From Emcibacter sp. SYSU 3D8 (lineage in GTDB: Bacteria > Pseudomonadota > Alphaproteobacteria > SMXS01), in assembly GCF_039655875.1 (NCBI RefSeq), contig NZ_JBBYXK010000001.1, positions 1,157,001-1,221,000 on the forward strand: 64,000 nucleotides of DNA, read 5' to 3'. Positions within the stretch are counted from its first letter, which is position 1. Each line of letters starts with the position of its first letter. This document shows positions 7,883 through 16,738 of this stretch, piece by piece. The translations under genes and the position numbers were made by a program. The notes beneath the pieces were generated by a model, which was not told the DNA's origin, did not search any database, and saw nothing but the letters and a program-made list of their open reading frames with translations.

Positions 7883-8784
7883 TCGGCCGCAAGCCTTTCG
7901 GCGGTGATCAGGTAGTGGCCAGCGGTGTTCGGGACGGATGGACCGGTAACGCCGGCTGGTCCGTCCGGCGCGCTGCGCTCGAACCGGTCGAGCCGGAAAC
8001 GGGCGTCCTCGAACAGGCCGCGCAGCCGGTCCGCCGACCGCACCGGCAGGGCCCGGAAGCGCCGCGCATGCTCGCGCGCCATGGCCACCACATCAAGGCC
8101 GGCGGCGGCGGGCGGCAACAAGGCCGGCGCCAGCTCGGCCACCCGCGCAACGAACGCCTCCGCCTCAGCGTCGGAAAAGCTCACGATGTCGCCGGGATAG
8201 TCGTCGCGCACCCGCTGGACGGTAACCACGCGGCCGCCGGGCCGCAGCACGCGCGCCCATTGCCGCACCAGCCTCTGGCGGTCGTCGGCATCGAAATTCC
8301 CCATGAACGCATGCGTATAGACCGCGTCGAAGGCGGCTTCGGGAAGCGGGTCGAGCACATCCTGGTGCAGGGTCTCGAGATGCAGACCGTGCCGCTGGGC
8401 ATACCATTCGCAGATTCGCAGCGGTGTGGCGCAGCGGTCGAGCACCACATAGGTCAGCGGCGCATCCGACGGATCGCGCGAGTCGGCAATCAGCTTCAGC
8501 ATGGCATAATCGGCCGAGCCGGTGACCAGCACCCTCCGGAACGACGGATCGTGCCGGGACCGGGCCAGTTCGGCCGCGTAATGGGCGGCATTGACGCCCG
8601 ACGTGGACATCAGGCCGAGCATCCTCAGCGTCTGCCAGGCGCCGTGGTACCAGGCGCAGCTTTCCGTGCGGGCGTCGTGCTGGCACAGGCCGGGCGCCCA
8701 GCCATGTGCGAGAAGCGCTGATTCCAGCAATTCCACATCCGCCGCGGACATGCCGGCGCGGGCCGGGACCGATGCCGTGCTCAT
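7879..8784 (-). CDS. SAM-dependent methyltransferase, cluster-associated
   Basis: A 301-residue class I methyltransferase. An N-terminal region of about 95 residues (SCAWYHGAWQTLRMLGLMST) precedes the Rossmann core. The core shows VLVTGSADYAMLKLI as a variant motif I, VVLDRCATPLRICEWYA as the acidic motif, LPEAAFDAVYTHAFMG, and the post-motif VLRPGGRVVTVQRV. It is related to methyltransferases of natural-product clusters, but the acceptor is unknown. I start it at 8784 because this gives an ATGA overlap with the preceding ligase stop, matching the other junctions in this operon. Confidence 0.78.
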   Translation of the reverse strand: MSTASVPARAGMSAADVELLESALLAHGWAPGLCQHDARTESCAWYHGAWQTLRMLGLMSTSGVNAAHYAAELARSRHDPSFRRVLVTGSADYAMLKLIADSRDPSDAPLTYVVLDRCATPLRICEWYAQRHGLHLETLHQDVLDPLPEAAFDAVYTHAFMGNFDADDRQRLVRQWARVLRPGGRVVTVQRVRDDYPGDIVSFSDAEAEAFVARVAELAPALLPPAAAGLDVVAMAREHARRFRALPVRSADRLRGLFEDARFRLDRFERSAPDGPAGVTGPSVPNTAGHYLITAERLAAE

Positions 8785-10124
8785 GCGCCCACCATGCACA
8801 TGAACTCGTGGAACTTGCCGTTGGGTCCCTTGGGAATCTCGCCCTCCACCTGCTCGATGACCACGTCGAACGGATGCCTGAGCCGTTCGCGTACCAGCGT
8901 CGTGATCCAGGTCCGCTCATCCCCGGTCAGCGGATGATCGGCGACCACCTTCATCTCCAGGCGGTCCAGGCTGGTCTGGATGATCTGGTACTGCTTGACC
9001 AGCCGGGTCGCCTGCGGATCCCGCATGCCGAATTGCGGCCAGAAGCGGCTGCCGTCGCGCAGCTGCATGAGATTGCGCTCGCGGCCAACGATGCGCTTGA
9101 GCACCGGCAGGGTGCGCTTGCAGGCGCAGGGCTCGCCCACTTCGGCATAGTCCCGGATTTCGTAGCGCAGCATGGCGGTCGCGAAATTGGCGAAGTCGGT
9201 AATCACGACCCGGCCAATTTCTCCCGGCTGGCAAGGCCGTCCCTGGTCGTCGAGCACCTCGACGACAAGAGCCTCGGCTGTGCAATGGTAGTTGCCGTGG
9301 GGACACTGGGCGGCGATCGGCCCCATCTCCTCGGAACTGTATTCGTCGAAAAGCGGCACGTCCCAGCGGGCCTGGATGTCCGCCCGCAGATCGTCGGACA
9401 GGGTTTCGCCGATGGTCATCACGCATTCCAGTCCGGCCGGCCTTGTCGGCGCGTTGTCGACCAGGGCGCGCAGGTTCGACGGATAGGTCAGCAAATAGGC
9501 CGGCTTGTACCGGTCAAGGAACTCCAGTTGCCCGCTCACCGGCACATTGATCGGCAGGCCGATCGCGGGGCCGGTATGAAACAGCGCCGACAGGTGGGCG
9601 CCCCAGCCCCGATATCGCAAGGGATTGTCGACGGTCCCCGTCTTGATGCTGGCGCGGATCGCGGCAAAGCTCTTCCGGATGTCGAGACCGCGCCATCCCA
9701 GGCTGCGCATGGTCGCCGCGCCGCGCAGCGAGAAACACGCCGCCGTACAACGCACCGCCACCGGCTGGCCGGTGGAGCCGGATGTGCGCAGGACCTTTAC
9801 CGTGCCGTGGTCCTTCGGCGGTTCGCAGTAGATGCCGTCGCCGCTGCCCTGCATGTCGGCCCGGGTCAGCACCGGCAGCGTGCCAAGCACATCGAACGCC
9901 GTACGCTGATCGATCTCGCGTCCCTGCAGCCTGGGCCCGAAGAAGGCGCTGGTCGCGGCGGCATGGCGCAGCCGCAGCGCCAGCTGCGCTGCCTGCAGGC
10001 GGCGCAGCCGCTCGGGTTTCATCCACTGGCTGCGCTCCAGCTGGCTCAGATAGGCAAAAGCCTGCGCCTGCTTCGGGTCGATGACTGCCGGCCAGACCAG
10101 CGATTGAGAATGGGACCTTAGCAA
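8781..10124 (-). CDS. PaaK/CapK-like adenylate-forming enzyme
   Basis: A 447-residue member of the phenylacetate-CoA ligase-like branch of adenylate-forming enzymes. Motifs: RTSGSTGQPVAV (ATP/phosphate loop), DEYSSEEMGPIA, AMLRYEIRDYAEVG, and KGPNGKFHEF at the C-terminus holding the putative catalytic Lys. Clustered cysteines and histidines (CPHGNYHC, then CACK) may bind zinc, as in some PaaK relatives. It should activate a carboxylic acid as acyl-AMP, with transfer to CoA or to an amine; the acid is plausibly the chorismate-derived aromatic. It is first in the four-gene operon. The best start is TTG at 10124 with GAGGGG six bases upstream; the start is uncertain. Confidence 0.75.
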   Translation of the reverse strand: MLRSHSQSLVWPAVIDPKQAQAFAYLSQLERSQWMKPERLRRLQAAQLALRLRHAAATSAFFGPRLQGREIDQRTAFDVLGTLPVLTRADMQGSGDGIYCEPPKDHGTVKVLRTSGSTGQPVAVRCTAACFSLRGAATMRSLGWRGLDIRKSFAAIRASIKTGTVDNPLRYRGWGAHLSALFHTGPAIGLPINVPVSGQLEFLDRYKPAYLLTYPSNLRALVDNAPTRPAGLECVMTIGETLSDDLRADIQARWDVPLFDEYSSEEMGPIAAQCPHGNYHCTAEALVVEVLDDQGRPCQPGEIGRVVITDFANFATAMLRYEIRDYAEVGEPCACKRTLPVLKRIVGRERNLMQLRDGSRFWPQFGMRDPQATRLVKQYQIIQTSLDRLEMKVVADHPLTGDERTWITTLVRERLRHPFDVVIEQVEGEIPKGPNGKFHEFMCMVGA

Positions 10125-10140
10125 CCCTTACCCCTCGATT

Positions 10141-10168
10141 TCCCGGAAACTCTACATGGTTTCCGGGA
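10141..10168. promoter_or_regulatory. Perfect inverted repeat upstream of the adenylate-forming gene
   Basis: Arms TCCCGGAAAC (10141-10150) and GTTTCCGGGA (10159-10168) match perfectly around an 8-base centre, 16 bases before the TTG start of the operon and 33 bases after the amidase stop (minus strand). No T-run follows on the minus strand, so a simple terminator is less likely than an operator or a leader hairpin. Function is inferred. Confidence 0.45.
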
Positions 10169-10200
10169 TTTGCGACATTGCCGAGGCGGCTTGCTGGTGG

Positions 10201-11586
10201 TCAGTCCGGAAACGTGAACGGCCGAACCGATTCGAACGCCCGCGCGGCGCGCAGGATCAGCGCGTCGGCGCTCCACGGACCGACCAGTTGCAGGCCGATG
10301 GGCAGGCCCGCCCGGGTAAAGCCGCAGGGCACGCTGGCCGCCGGCTGGCCGGAGATGTTGAAGGGGAAGGTGAACGGCGTCCAGGTGCGCTTGTAGGCCT
10401 CGCCCTCGGGGCCATAGATGCCCCGCCCGGCCTTGAACGGCGGTACCGGCGTGACCGGACACAGCAGCAGGTCGAAATCCTGATGGAACCGCGCCATGCG
10501 CTCGGCCAGCGCGCCCCGGTCCGCCATGGCCTGGTAATGCCGCAGGATGGGTTGCAGCGCGCCCTTTTGCGCCGAACGCACCAGGAACGGATCGCTGGCG
10601 GCGAGCGCCTCCTCGCTTGCATTCTCCAGGTAGCGGGCGCTCATCGGCTGCCAGAAGGCGAGAAAGGTCGAAAGCTGGTTGTCAAAGCCCGGATCGGCCT
10701 CGACCACCTCGGCACCCAGCGCCCGGAAGGTCTCCGCCGCGCCCTTCAGCGCCTCGGTCACCTCCGGATCGAACGGGATCAGCCGGGTTCCGTCCCAGAA
10801 CGCGATCCGCAGGCCCTTGACCCCGTCCTCGAGGCCGGCCGCGAAATCGGCGTCGGCCGGCAAGGCGAGCGGGTCGCGGATGTCGGGCCGGGTGATGACG
10901 TTCAGCATCAGCGCCGCGTCCGCGACCGTCCGGGTGATCGGACCGGCCTGCGAGATCAGCGCCGAGACGCTGCCCGGATTGTGCGGCACCCGGTTCTGGG
11001 TGGGCTTCAGCCCGAACACGCCGCAGAACGCCGCCGGGATGCGGACCGAGCCGCCCGCATCGGTGCCCACATGGAGGGCGCCCATGCCCAGCGCACAGGC
11101 CGCCGCCGCGCCGCCCGACGAGCCGCCCGGCGTCTTGTCCTGGTCCCAGGGATTGCGGGTGACGCCGTGGAGCGCGCTGTCGGTCACGCCCTTCCAGCAG
11201 AATTCGGGCGTGGCGGTCTTGCCCAGGATGATGCCGCCGGCCTCGCGCAGCCGGGCGGTGAGCGGCGCGTCACGCTCGGCCCGGTGCGAGGCTGGAATGA
11301 CCGGCGATGAATTGCGGCTGGGCCAGCCCTTGACGTCGATGTGCTCCTTGATCGAGACCGGCACGCCGTCGAGCGGCCCCTTCGGCTTGCATTTGCTCCA
11401 GCGCGCCTCGGACTTGCCGGCCTCCTTCAGCGCGCCTTCCCGATCGAGCAGGATGAAGGCGTTCACACCCTCGTTCCGGGCGTCGATGCGCTCGAACACC
11501 GCCTGCGCCACCTCGACCGGCGACAGCGTTCCAGCCTTGTAGCGGGCGGCAAGTTCGGTCGCGGAAAGCTGGACAAGGTCGGTCAT
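10201..11586 (-). CDS. Amidase (amidase-signature family)
   Basis: A 461-residue amidase-signature hydrolase. It shows the Lys of the Ser-cisSer-Lys triad in GVPVSIKEHIDVKG, the glycine/serine signature TPGGSSGGAAAA (cis-Ser region) and GTDAGGSVRIPAAFCG with the nucleophilic Ser. Members hydrolyse amides, nitrile-derived amides or carbamates; the substrate is not predictable. GAGGAGG precedes the ATG by about 6 bases. The SDR stop is only 10 bases upstream, so it is probably co-transcribed with the SDR and threonine dehydratase genes. Whether it also serves the downstream candidate cluster is open; a hairpin and 76 bases separate them. Confidence 0.9.
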   Translation of the reverse strand: MTDLVQLSATELAARYKAGTLSPVEVAQAVFERIDARNEGVNAFILLDREGALKEAGKSEARWSKCKPKGPLDGVPVSIKEHIDVKGWPSRNSSPVIPASHRAERDAPLTARLREAGGIILGKTATPEFCWKGVTDSALHGVTRNPWDQDKTPGGSSGGAAAACALGMGALHVGTDAGGSVRIPAAFCGVFGLKPTQNRVPHNPGSVSALISQAGPITRTVADAALMLNVITRPDIRDPLALPADADFAAGLEDGVKGLRIAFWDGTRLIPFDPEVTEALKGAAETFRALGAEVVEADPGFDNQLSTFLAFWQPMSARYLENASEEALAASDPFLVRSAQKGALQPILRHYQAMADRGALAERMARFHQDFDLLLCPVTPVPPFKAGRGIYGPEGEAYKRTWTPFTFPFNISGQPAASVPCGFTRAGLPIGLQLVGPWSADALILRAARAFESVRPFTFPD

Positions 11587-11596
11587 GGCGTCCTCC

Positions 11597-12364
11597 TCAG
11601 AAGCCCAGCGGCTGGCCGTCGTCGATACGAACGCCCGTGCCGGTCATGAAGTCGCTGGCCTCGGAGGCCAGCAGCAGCAGCAGGCCATTGAGGTCGGTAT
11701 CCTTGCCGATACGGCGCATGGGCCATGCCTTGATGTCCTTCTGGCCGGCCTCGCTGTCGTAATATTCGCTGTTGATGTCGGTGCGGATATAGCCCGGATT
11801 CATGGCGTTCACCTTGATGCCATAGCGCGCCCATTCCAGCGCCATCACCTGGGTCATCATCTGCACCGCGGCCTTGGACATGCAATAGGTGATGCCGCCC
11901 TTCAGCTCCACATAGGAGTGCATCGACGCCACGTTGATGATCCGGCCCGGCGCGCCGCGGTCGATCATCCGCTTGGCCACTTCCTGGCTCAGGAAGAACG
12001 GCGCCCGCAGATTGGTGTCCATCACCTGATCGTACTCGGTCTGTCCGATCTTCTGGCTCGCGCCCATGATGGTGATGCCCGAATTGTTCACCAGGCACCA
12101 GATCGGCCCCACCTTCTCCTCGGCCTCGGCGATGGCGGCGGCGCCCGCCGGCAGGTCGGTGACGTCGAAGGCGATCGGCCAGGCGAAACCGCCGGCGTCG
12201 TTGATTTCCTTCGCCAATGCCTCCAGCCGTTCCTTGCGGCGGCCGGTGATCACCACCTTCGCCCCCGCCTCAGCCAGGCACAGGGCGAATTGCCGGCCAA
12301 GGCCGCTGGTGGTGCCGGTGATGAAGCAGACCTTTCCGGTCAGGTCGAAATTGGGCAGCGCCAT
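11597..12364 (-). CDS. Short-chain dehydrogenase/reductase
   Basis: A 255-residue classical SDR with the cofactor motif TGTTSGLGRQFA, NNSG at the adenine-binding strand, and catalytic Ser in NVASMHSYV followed by YCMSK (Tyr-Lys). The C-terminus ends in DDGQPLGF. The catalytic tetrad is complete. It resembles 3-oxoacyl-ACP or acetoacetyl-CoA reductase-like SDRs, but no specific substrate can be named. It lies between the threonine dehydratase (32 bases upstream) and amidase (10 bases downstream), an arrangement suggesting one transcript. Confidence 0.9.
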   Translation of the reverse strand: MALPNFDLTGKVCFITGTTSGLGRQFALCLAEAGAKVVITGRRKERLEALAKEINDAGGFAWPIAFDVTDLPAGAAAIAEAEEKVGPIWCLVNNSGITIMGASQKIGQTEYDQVMDTNLRAPFFLSQEVAKRMIDRGAPGRIINVASMHSYVELKGGITYCMSKAAVQMMTQVMALEWARYGIKVNAMNPGYIRTDINSEYYDSEAGQKDIKAWPMRRIGKDTDLNGLLLLLASEASDFMTGTGVRIDDGQPLGF

Positions 12365-12400
12365 GGAATATCCCCGTCTTGTGTCATGAGCGGCCGGACG

Positions 12401-13618
12401 CTATTGCCCCGGCCCGTCAGCGTCAAGCAATCGCACCCGGAAGCCCTCGGCGGACAGCGCGCCGACAATCGCCTTCAGATGGTTTGGATCGCGCGCCTCG
12501 ATAACCACCCCCAGATCGGTCTCCTTGGCCTGGGTGTGCGAGAAGGTACGGTTGTGCTGCACCTCCAGGATGTTGCCGCCCGCCTCGCCGATGGTGCCCG
12601 CCACCACCGCGAGCACGCCGGGCCGGTCCGGAATGTCGATGCGCAGCCGGGCGATGCGGCCCTGATGCACCAGGTCGCGCATCAGCACCGAGGCAAGCAG
12701 CCGCGTATCGATATTGCCGCCCGACAGCACCACGCCCACCTTGCGGCCGCGGAATCGTTCCGGCTCGGCCAGGATACCGGCCAGCGCCGCCGCCCCCGCG
12801 CCCTCGGCCACGGTCTTTTCGATGGCGATGTAGAGCGCGATGGCCTGCTCCAGCTGGCCTTCGTCGGCCAGCACGATCCCGTCGACCTTGTCGCGGATGA
12901 TCGGCAGGGCGAGCGAGCCCGGCCGCTTCACCGCGATGCCTTCGGCGATGGTGCCGGTGAACGGCGCCGGCGCGCGGCCGCGCAATGCGTCGTCCATGCT
13001 GGGGCAACGCTGCGCCTGGACGCCGATCACCTCGATGTCCGGCCGGATCGCCTTTGCGGCCGTCGCCATGCCGGCGATCAGGCCGCCGCCGCCGATCGGC
13101 ACCACCAGCACATCCAGGTCCGGCTGCGCCGCCAGCATTTCCAGCGCGATCGTGCCCTGGCCGGCGATGACCGCCGGATCGTCGTAGGGATGCACCAGCA
13201 CCAGCTGCTGTTCCCCGGCCAGCCGGCGCGCTTCCACCTCGGAATCCGACAGGGTGGCGCCTTCCAGCACGACGACGGCGCCATGCGCCCTTGTGGCGGC
13301 GACCTTCACCTCGGGCGTGTCGCCCGGCATGACGATGGTGGCGGCGATGCCCAGCCGGCTGGCGTGATAGGCGACGGCCTGGGCGTGATTGCCCGCCGAC
13401 ATGGCGACCACACCCGCCTTCCGTTGCCCGGGCGTCAGGCTCAACAGCCGGTTCAGCGCGCCGCGTTCCTTGAACGAGGCGGTGAATTGCAGGTTTTCGA
13501 ACTTGATGAAAAGTTCGGCCCCGGTGACCGCCGACAGGGTCACCGAATGGTGAAACGGCGTCTCCGGCACGGCGCCGCGAATCGCGTCAGCCGCCTTCTG
13601 GATATCTGCTAACATCAT
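12401..13618 (-). CDS. ilvA: Threonine ammonia-lyase (PLP-dependent, with ACT domain)
   Basis: A 405-residue threonine/serine dehydratase of the short, biodegradative-like type. The PLP lysine lies in [13 protein letters not shown], the phosphate loop in [10 protein letters not shown], and [13 protein letters not shown] is the substrate-binding loop. A C-terminal ACT-type domain (from about residue 325, [13 protein letters not shown]) suggests allosteric control by an amino acid. It converts threonine to 2-oxobutyrate and ammonia, feeding isoleucine synthesis or degradation. Tandem ATG codons at 13618 and 13615 make the exact start uncertain; the ribosome-binding site is weak. Divergent from the acyl-CoA dehydrogenase. 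Confidence 0.9.
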   Translation of the reverse strand: MMLADIQKAADAIRGAVPETPFHHSVTLSAVTGAELFIKFENLQFTASFKERGALNRLLSLTPGQRKAGVVAMSAGNHAQAVAYHASRLGIAATIVMPGDTPEVKVAATRAHGAVVVLEGATLSDSEVEARRLAGEQQLVLVHPYDDPAVIAGQGTIALEMLAAQPDLDVLVVPIGGGGLIAGMATAAKAIRPDIEVIGVQAQRCPSMDDALRGRAPAPFTGTIAEGIAVKRPGSLALPIIRDKVDGIVLADEGQLEQAIALYIAIEKTVAEGAGAAALAGILAEPERFRGRKVGVVLSGGNIDTRLLASVLMRDLVHQGRIARLRIDIPDRPGVLAVVAGTIGEAGGNILEVQHNRTFSHTQAKETDLGVVIEARDPNHLKAIVGALSAEGFRVRLLDADGPGQ

Positions 13619-13687
13619 CGCCGAATCACCAGAAGCGCCGCGCGACGAAGCGAAGGAGCCGGTTCAGCACTCATTCGGGGACAGATC

Positions 13688-14926
<1,239 letters not shown>

Positions 14927-14958
14927 CTATATTCAGACTATCCACAACCCTCAACTTC

Positions 14959-14986
14959 ACGCGGGCCCCTGCGGCCCGCGTTTTCT
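14959..14986 (+). terminator. Rho-independent terminator after the acyl-CoA dehydrogenase gene
   Basis: A 9-bp GC-rich stem, ACGCGGGCC (14959-14967) and GGCCCGCGT (14973-14981), with a 5-base loop, followed by TTTCTT. It is 33 bases after the stop codon. Confidence 0.8.
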
Positions 14987-15066
14987 TGTCCGGTGCCGGT
15001 CATCCACGGACGGCCGGCGGCCGTAACAATTCCGTTCCCTAACCGCGCCGAAACGGAGGGCGGGCC

Positions 15067-15855
15067 ATGACCGGAATATTCGCCGCCACCGCGATCTCCA
15101 TCTGGATCGCCATGACCGTGCTGTGGCTGGTCAGCCTGGCGCGGCGCGACGCCAGCATCGCCGACGCCTTCTGGGGGCCGGGTTTCGCCCTCGTCGTTGC
15201 CGTCACGCTGGCCATGACGGCATTGCCCACCAGCCACGCATTGCTGCTCGCGGCCATGACGGCGCTGTGGTCGCTGCGCCTGGGGTTTCATCTGCTGCGC
15301 CGGAACCTGCGCCATGGCGAGGACCGGCGCTACCGCGCCATGCGCGAGTCGGGCGGCGCCCGCTGGCCGCTGCGCAGCTATGTCACCGTATTCCTGCTGC
15401 AGGGCGCGCTGATGTGGCTGATCTCGCTGCCCTTGCAGCTCGGCATCGGCCTGTCGCCGGCCGGCGCCCTGTCCCATCCGCTGACCGCGTTGGGCGCGGC
15501 CCTGTTCCTGGCCGGGTTCATTTTCGAGGCCGTGGCCGATGCACAGCTGTGGCGGTTCAGGCAAGACCCCGCCAATGCAGGCCGGGTGATGGACAAGGGC
15601 CTGTGGCGCTTCAGCAGGCACCCCAATTATTTTGGCGAGACCTGTGTGTGGTGGGGCCTGTGGCTCGCCGCCTGTCCGTCGCCCTGGGTCGCCCTGACCG
15701 TCTGCAGTCCGGTACTGGTTACCGTGCTGCTGACCCGTGTATCGGGCGTACCGCTGGCCGAGCGGCATATGCGCGGCCACCGTCCCGGCTACCGGACCTA
15801 TATCAAGCGCACCAGCAGCTTCATTCCCTGGCCGCCGAGTAACCGAACCATATAA
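15067..15855 (+). CDS. DUF1295 family membrane protein (steroid 5-alpha-reductase-like)
   Basis: A 262-residue integral membrane protein of the DUF1295/ICMT-like superfamily. About seven hydrophobic segments are visible, and the family C-terminal signature LWRFSRHPNYFGETCVWWGLW (from about residue 180) is present, which in relatives forms the NADPH/SAM-binding region. Function of bacterial members is mostly unknown; reduction of a lipid or steroid double bond is the usual guess. GGAGGG lies just upstream of the ATG. It is the last high-GC gene before an AT-richer island. Confidence 0.88.
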   Translation: MTGIFAATAISIWIAMTVLWLVSLARRDASIADAFWGPGFALVVAVTLAMTALPTSHALLLAAMTALWSLRLGFHLLRRNLRHGEDRRYRAMRESGGARWPLRSYVTVFLLQGALMWLISLPLQLGIGLSPAGALSHPLTALGAALFLAGFIFEAVADAQLWRFRQDPANAGRVMDKGLWRFSRHPNYFGETCVWWGLWLAACPSPWVALTVCSPVLVTVLLTRVSGVPLAERHMRGHRPGYRTYIKRTSSFIPWPPSNRTI

Positions 15856-15873
15856 GCGTACATAGCGGTAGCT

Positions 15874-16302
15874 TCAACCTGGCTTTGATAGACGTCGCCA
15901 ACCAACAATTGTTGCAATCCTCATCATGGCAAGTAACAGCGGCAGATGAACCACAAAAATAATCTCTCGAAAGCCAAAATCACCATCAGATAAAGCCTTC
16001 CATTGATAAAAGATATATAAGGAGAAGGTTCCAAATCCGCTGCAGAACGCCATGAGCATCAAATTGCTCAAAAACCTTTCTGGAGATACTTGCGAGCTAA
16101 TTGTCAGCCGATAAAGAATCGGATCTTTGTAACACGCAATCGCTAGAAGAGATATTAGACCAGTAAACACACTAATTACTGCAATAGTAAGCCTATGATC
16201 CGGCCCCACAGTTAGCCACAGGACCTGTCCTGCCCATATAGCAAGCCAACACAGGCTCCGGACCAACAGTTCCCCGTCACTGTCGTAGTGTTCGTGAGGC
16301 AT
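15874..16302 (-). CDS. Hypothetical membrane protein
   Basis: A 142-residue protein of no recognised family with about four hydrophobic segments (starting near LLVRSLCWLAIWAGQVLWL, LTIAVISVFTGLISLLAI, LMLMAFCSGFGTFSLYIFY and EIIFVVHLPLLLAMMRI). The soluble N-terminus is short and acidic (MPHEHYDSDGE). The ATG at 16302 has GGGGAG about 8 bases upstream; a longer in-frame start at 16362 would add a basic 20-residue tail without such a site. Codon use is markedly more AT-rich than the neighbours. No function is proposed. Confidence 0.6.
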   Translation of the reverse strand: MPHEHYDSDGELLVRSLCWLAIWAGQVLWLTVGPDHRLTIAVISVFTGLISLLAIACYKDPILYRLTISSQVSPERFLSNLMLMAFCSGFGTFSLYIFYQWKALSDGDFGFREIIFVVHLPLLLAMMRIATIVGWRRLSKPG

Positions 16303-16433
16303 CACACACACTCCCCTAGAGTGGTAACTTCTATCCCCCCGTTTTCGCCCCCTGTTCGCCATATATCAGGCATGTCGTACCGGTTGCAATACAAATCCCA
16401 CATTTGCTTAAAATGATCGGATTAACCACAAAG

Positions 16434-16464
16434 AAAAGGGGCAGCAGTGCTGCCCCTTTTTTTT
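16434..16464. terminator. Bidirectional Rho-independent terminator
   Basis: Stem GGGGCAGCA / TGCTGCCCC around 16438-16456 with a one-base centre, flanked by AAAA on the left and a run of eight T on the right; the A-tract gives a T-tract on the minus strand too. It lies 18 bases after the stop of the 60-residue minus-strand gene and probably ends that transcript. Confidence 0.85.
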
Positions 16465-16481
16465 GAGATCACTCTTTTAGT

Positions 16482-16664
16482 TCACCTAAGTATTCGCCCA
16501 CCCACAGCTGCGGCTGATACGACACCGATGCAAGATACAATCAACTCCATTGATACACCGTTGTGAATGAAGTCGGTCGCCACATAGCAGAGAGAAATTA
16601 CCACCGATGTAGCGAAGGCGGCAGTTACTGGGAAATAAGACTTCGTCTCTCTAAGGGCTCTCAT
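16482..16664 (-). CDS. Small membrane protein, 60 residues
   Basis: A 60-residue protein with two hydrophobic segments (about residues 13-31 and 39-55) joined by a short polar loop DFIHNGVSM, and a basic N-terminus MRALRETK. No family was recognised. It has an excellent ribosome-binding site (GGGAGG, 5-6 bases before the ATG) and its own terminator downstream, which support a real gene. It lies between the autotransporter terminator and the other island gene. The two-helix hairpin form is shared by small membrane regulators, toxin-type peptides and holins, but nothing here decides among them. Confidence 0.6.
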   Translation of the reverse strand: MRALRETKSYFPVTAAFATSVVISLCYVATDFIHNGVSMELIVSCIGVVSAAAVGGRILR

Positions 16665-16684
16665 AGCAACCTCCCAAAAGACAA

Positions 16685-16711
16685 GGGGAGCACCAGTTGA
16701 AGGTGCTCCCC
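16685..16711 (-). terminator. Terminator downstream of the giant autotransporter gene
   Basis: Perfect 10-bp arms GGGGAGCACC (16685-16694) and GGTGCTCCCC (16702-16711), loop of 7. On the minus strand it is followed by TTGTCTTTT, 28 bases after the autotransporter stop. Confidence 0.8.
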
Positions 16712-16738
16712 TATCCCTATCAACTTGACATCTAGATC

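Larger units (their letters stand above)
1942..10124. other. Candidate biosynthetic gene cluster (chorismate-derived product, ATP-grasp ligation)
   Basis: Seven genes that look like one specialised-metabolite pathway: a cyanophycin-synthetase-like ATP-grasp ligase and a methyltransferase (minus strand), an SDR (plus strand), then on the minus strand a chorismate-utilising enzyme, a ferritin-like di-iron protein, a second methyltransferase and a PaaK-like adenylate-forming enzyme. The last four are translationally coupled through 4-bp overlaps at 7097-7100, 7879-7882 and 8781-8784. Enzyme classes are seen from motifs. That they form one pathway is inference from gene order. The exact borders are uncertain: the amidase, SDR and threonine dehydratase genes upstream run the same way but are separated by 76 bases and a hairpin. 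Confidence 0.55.
15856..16738. other. AT-richer island with two small membrane-protein genes
   Basis: Base composition changes abruptly just after 15856 and returns to GC-rich at about 16740, where the autotransporter gene ends. The island holds two small minus-strand genes and two strong hairpin terminators, and nothing recognisable as an integrase, transposase or attachment repeat. Horizontal origin is inferred from composition only. Confidence 0.6.
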
